A stretch of 64,000 nucleotides of DNA, from NCBI RefSeq assembly GCF_009900715.1, contig NZ_JAAAJC010000004.1, positions 1 to 64,000 of the forward strand, written 5' to 3'. Below the pieces are notes generated by a model that saw only the letters and a program-made list of their open reading frames with translations, was not told where the DNA came from and did no database searches. The stretch comes from Halococcus salsus (GTDB lineage Archaea; Halobacteriota; Halobacteria; Halobacteriales; Halococcaceae). Positions 61,297 through 64,000 of this stretch are shown here, in pieces; the stretch's first letter is position 1, and each line of letters starts with the position of its first letter. The position numbers and the translations under genes are program-made.

Positions 61297-62169
61297 ATGC
61301 CGGCGCTCGTCATCGTCGCCCACGGCTCACACCTGAATCCCGGCTCGCACGGACCGGCCTTCGCCCACGCCGACACCGTCCGCGAGTCCGGCGCGTTCGC
61401 CGAGGTCCGCGAGGCGTTCTGGAAGGAGGAGCCCTCCTTCCGGGAGGTCCTCCGGACCCTCGACAGCGAGGAGGTCTACGTGGTCCCGCTGTTCATCTCG
61501 GAGGGCTACTTCACCGAACAGGTCATCCCGCGCGAACTCCGCCTCGACGACTGGGACGTCTCGCTCTGGGACTCCTCGGGGACCGATGCCGACACCGCCA
61601 CCCTCACCGCCGCGGACGTCGAGAAGACCGTTCACTACTGTGGTCCGGCCGGAACCCATCCCTCGATGACCGACGTGATCGTCCAGCGCGCCGAGAGTGT
61701 AACTGGTGATCCCGACGTCGGCGAGGACTTCGGCCTCGCGGTCGTCGGCCACGGCACCGACAGGAACGAGAACTCCGCGAAAGCCGTGAAGTACCACGCC
61801 GACCGGATCGCGGAGATGGACCGGTTCAGCGAGGTGAAGGCGCTGTTCATGGACGAGGAGCCCGAGGTCGACGACGTCACCGACTACTTCGAATCGGAGG
61901 ACGTGGTCGTCGTCCCGCTGTTCATCGCCGACGGCTACCACACCCAGGAGGACATCCCCGAGGACATGGGCCTCACCGACGACTACCGCGAGGGCTACGA
62001 CGTTCCGGCGGAGGTCGACGGCCACCGGATCTGGTACGCGGGCGCGGTCGGCACCGAACCCCTGATGGCGGACGTGATCCTCGAACGCGCCGCCGACGCG
62101 GGAGCGGACGTCACCGAGGCGCTCGACATCGTCCGCCGACGGACCGCGACCCCGGCGGCGGGGGACTAG
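61297..62169 (+). CDS. cbiX: CbiX-type sirohydrochlorin chelatase
   Basis: A 290-residue protein made of two CbiX-like halves, starting VIVAHGSHLNPGSHGPAF and repeating at residue ~148 (LAVVGHGTDRNENSAKAVKY). His and Glu residues in YVVPLFISEGYFTEQVIP and VVVPLFIADGYHTQEDIP are the metal-insertion ligands. It would insert cobalt (or iron/nickel) into sirohydrochlorin for cobalamin or siroheme-type cofactors. ATG 61297; its stop directly precedes the ATG of the DR2241-family gene. Confidence 0.87.
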   Translation: MPALVIVAHGSHLNPGSHGPAFAHADTVRESGAFAEVREAFWKEEPSFREVLRTLDSEEVYVVPLFISEGYFTEQVIPRELRLDDWDVSLWDSSGTDADTATLTAADVEKTVHYCGPAGTHPSMTDVIVQRAESVTGDPDVGEDFGLAVVGHGTDRNENSAKAVKYHADRIAEMDRFSEVKALFMDEEPEVDDVTDYFESEDVVVVPLFIADGYHTQEDIPEDMGLTDDYREGYDVPAEVDGHRIWYAGAVGTEPLMADVILERAADAGADVTEALDIVRRRTATPAAGD

Positions 62170-63234
62170 ATGAACGACTCCCAACTCGACGCGCTCCGCG
62201 AGGCCGCCGCCGACGACGTGGCGTGTGACGGTCTCTCGGTGAGCCACGACGGCTCGGGGTACGCCTTCGAGACGCCGGGCGCGAGTCACGCGGACCTCTC
62301 CGAGACCGAGTTCGACGCGCTCGCGACCGAGAACCCGTGGTTCGTCTCGAACTGGGAGTACTGGGACGGGCTGGACGGCGCGACGAAGGCGTTCCTCCGG
62401 TGGGTCGAACGCGCCGACGAGGTGGGGGTCCGGGAACGCTACGAGCGCCTCGTCGCCGGGCTCGCCCGCGAGTGGGGCCAGCTCCTGATCACCGCCGGGC
62501 TCGGCGACGACGGTGAGCGGGTCTACGAACTCCGGCACACCGCCGACGTCGACGTCGAGGTCGACGACCTCGAACACCACGACGACCCGCTCGACGCCCG
62601 CGAGCTGGCCACCCTCGACGACGACGGGGAGTACCGACCGCTCAAGACCGCGCCGACGCTCGCCACCGGGTGGGTCTTCCCCGCGCTCGACGGTCGCGAC
62701 CTCGCCAGGACTGTGGAGTTCTTCTACCCCGCGACGGTGGCGAACTGGCACCGCGAGCGCGAGGGCGACCTCGACGTCACCCACTTCCGCGAGACCGCCG
62801 AGCGCCAGACAGGGATCTACGGCGTCGTCGACGAGCTCGACGTCGAGGGGGTCGAGAACCTCGCGGCGGCCTGCTGTGTGGATTCCCAGTGTCTCAAGCG
62901 CCGCGAGTGGGACGAGGATAGCAGTACGGAACTCGACGTGCCGCGCGGCGACGGCGTGTTCCCGTGTCGCGAGCCCTGCTCGCTCGTGATCGCCGCGGCG
63001 CGCCAGTGGGCGATCCTCGAAAACGAGGAGCCGCGAACCTACGAGGTCGAACTCACGCCGAGCGAACGGAGTCAGATCGAGACGTTGATCGAGGCGGTGG
63101 CCGACGGCCGGGTCGACGAGGTCCGCGAGGCCGACGTCGGCGACGGCGCGAACCGCTACCGGGCGCGGTACCTCCGAGCGAAACGGCTCGACGACGACGG
63201 CGGGTTCGAGGGGATCCGCGAGACGGACTCCTGA
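62170..63234 (+). CDS. DR2241-family Fe-S protein
   Basis: A 354-residue protein of the DR2241 family. It has an N-terminal alpha/beta part and a C-terminal Cys-rich [4Fe-4S]-type site formed by AACCVDSQCLKRREWDED and FPCREPCSLVI. The gene begins at the base after the cbiX stop, a fixed order in haloarchaea, so it probably works with CbiX in tetrapyrrole metal insertion or redox protection. The exact reaction is unknown. Confidence 0.8.
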   Translation: MNDSQLDALREAAADDVACDGLSVSHDGSGYAFETPGASHADLSETEFDALATENPWFVSNWEYWDGLDGATKAFLRWVERADEVGVRERYERLVAGLAREWGQLLITAGLGDDGERVYELRHTADVDVEVDDLEHHDDPLDARELATLDDDGEYRPLKTAPTLATGWVFPALDGRDLARTVEFFYPATVANWHREREGDLDVTHFRETAERQTGIYGVVDELDVEGVENLAAACCVDSQCLKRREWDEDSSTELDVPRGDGVFPCREPCSLVIAAARQWAILENEEPRTYEVELTPSERSQIETLIEAVADGRVDEVREADVGDGANRYRARYLRAKRLDDDGGFEGIRETDS

Positions 63235-63882
63235 TCAGTAGAGCACGAGATAGGCGGCCGCGATGACGCCGACGAGCACCGCGAGCGCGCCGATGTAGAC
63301 CGCCACGACGTCCGAGAGGAAGAGCAGGACGATACCGACGATCACGACCACGGCCGCGGCCCCGAGGAGGGCGGGCGTGCTGAAGCCGTCGGTCGATCGA
63401 GCCGACGCCGAGGAGCCCGTCGAACCCGTGCGTCGCGGGGTGCTCGAAGCAGTCGAGCGGGTCGATTCGACGCTCCCCGAACTCGCGAGGCTCCCGCTCC
63501 CGGAGCGCTCGATGAGGGACTCGTCGATCTTGACGCGGCGTTTGCCCGCGTTGGGCTCGATGGTGAGCGGGACCGTCTCGGTCTGGCTGCCGTAGGCGGT
63601 CGCGATGGTGAGCGTGCCGCCGGCCGGTCCGGGGTCGCTGACGCTGACCGGGATACGCGTCGTCGCGCCGGGGCGGACGTAGTGGTTGCTCGATGGCACC
63701 GAAGCCACCCCCGAGAGCGCCTCGTCGAGCCGGAGGTGGACGTGGGTCCCCTCGCCGTGGTTCTCGAGTTCGATCACGAACGAGTCGGCGCTCGCGAAGC
63801 TCTCGGGGACGTCTATCGAGTGGAGCCCCGTGCGGTTGAGGTGGACGGTGAGCGTCGTGGAGTCGCTCGATTCGCCCGCCAT
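63235..63882 (-). CDS. Membrane-anchored protein with beta-sandwich domain
   Basis: The 215-residue product has an N-terminal beta-sandwich (residues 8-108, SIDVPESFASADSFVIELEN, RPGATTRIPVSVSDPG), a Ser/Thr/Gly-rich linker (~residues 125-165) and two C-terminal helices (about 170-190 and 193-213). It is probably anchored in the membrane with the N-terminal domain cytoplasmic, since there is no signal peptide. Function unknown. Its ATG is one base after the stop of the Trm112 gene. Confidence 0.68.
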   Translation of the reverse strand: MAGESSDSTTLTVHLNRTGLHSIDVPESFASADSFVIELENHGEGTHVHLRLDEALSGVASVPSSNHYVRPGATTRIPVSVSDPGPAGGTLTIATAYGSQTETVPLTIEPNAGKRRVKIDESLIERSGSGSLASSGSVESTRSTASSTPRRTGSTGSSASARSTDGFSTPALLGAAAVVVIVGIVLLFLSDVVAVYIGALAVLVGVIAAAYLVLY

Positions 63883-63883
63883 G

Positions 63884-64000
63884 CTACGCCGGTGCGTCGT
63901 CGCGCATGTCCGGCGGCAGGAGGTTCGGGATGCCCTCCTCGATCGGGTACTCCTCGCCGCACTCGGTGCAGACGAGACGGCCCTCGAGCACCTCGTCGTC
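63884..64000 (-). CDS. Trm112-family methyltransferase partner (5' partial)
   Basis: The last 38 residues of a Trm112-like protein are visible: LEGRLVCTECGEEYPIEEGI, PNLLPP and DMRDD at the end. Trm112 is a small zinc protein that activates class I methyltransferases acting on tRNA and release factor. The N-terminal zinc Cys pair lies outside the window. The tail matches the C-terminal strand and helix of haloarchaeal Trm112 as I know it. Confidence 0.82.
   Translation of the reverse strand, partial: DDEVLEGRLVCTECGEEYPIEEGIPNLLPPDMRDDAPA

Noticed and set aside
1-64000. CRISPR array, prophage or transposase
   Set aside because: No regularly spaced short repeats, no transposase or integrase motifs and no terminal inverted repeats with target duplications were seen on either strand.

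Overview
The window is chromosomal DNA of a halophilic archaeon (class Halobacteria). The evidence is high GC, strongly acidic proteomes, ATGA/GTGA gene overlaps, AT-rich boxes about 27 nt upstream of start codons (leaderless transcripts), and typical haloarchaeal genes: the rpl7ae-rps28e-rpl24e-ndk operon, a GfcR-type sugar regulator, an HTH-10 (bacterio-opsin-activator-like) regulator, a DpsA-like pair and a CbiX/DR2241 pair. The genus cannot be fixed from the sequence. No rRNA, tRNA, CRISPR array or insertion sequence was recognised.

Layout. 1-1.8 kb: end of a secreted beta-helix protein with five tandem ~86-residue repeats. 1.9-4.7 kb: small membrane protein, sulfite-oxidase-like molybdoenzyme, MFS transporter. 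4.8-8.7 kb: three tandem membrane-anchored FG-GAP/PQQ-type beta-propeller paralogues. 8.8-11.2 kb: integral membrane protein, small His-rich membrane protein and double winged-helix regulator. 11.5-15.4 kb: HdeD-like, GAP-family, SHOCT and MscS membrane proteins and a quinone reductase. 15.5-16.5 kb: VapBC module with a palindromic operator beside a decayed glycerol dehydrogenase. 16.7-23.1 kb: lone xanthine-dehydrogenase-type large subunit, small zinc protein, tandem Dps-like proteins, two aldo/keto reductases. 23.2-24.1 kb: lower-GC nucleotidyltransferase plus small overlapping partner, a candidate toxin-antitoxin pair. 24.2-32.3 kb: oxidoreductase, two ABC exporters, MBL hydrolase, dicarboxylate symporter. 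32.5-37.1 kb: surface-glycan-type group (asparagine-synthase-like, GNAT, flippase). 37.3-41.9 kb: HtrA-like Tat lipoprotein, regulators, DUF429 protein, zinc ribbon and Hsp20. 42-48.3 kb: HTH-10 regulator, aldo/keto reductase, aldehyde dehydrogenase, frameshifted penicillin acylase. 48.3-50.4 kb: ribosomal/ndk operon with an acidic extension on L24e. 50.4-53.6 kb: two PfkB sugar kinases (one KDG kinase) and GfcR. 53.7-58.3 kb: DMT transporter, short FAD oxidoreductase, cysS region. 58.3-61.2 kb: DUF59 protein, amidohydrolase and alcohol dehydrogenase, resembling the accessory genes of bacterial propane monooxygenase loci. 61.3-64 kb: CbiX chelatase, DR2241 Fe-S protein, membrane-anchored protein and the 3' end of a Trm112 gene.

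Genes that plausibly work together: kdgK, the fructokinase-like kinase and GfcR (semi-phosphorylative Entner-Doudoroff sugar catabolism); L7Ae, S28e, L24e and Ndk (translation and nucleotide supply); VapB/VapC; the two ABC exporters; the flippase/GNAT/asparagine-synthase group (cell-surface polymer); and the amidohydrolase/DUF59/ADH trio (possible di-iron monooxygenase maturation or small-alcohol oxidation). The best candidates for something undescribed are the triplicated beta-propeller proteins with their divergent membrane neighbours, the SDIMO-accessory-like trio without a monooxygenase, the Dps pair with degraded ferroxidase residues, and the acidic-tailed L24e.
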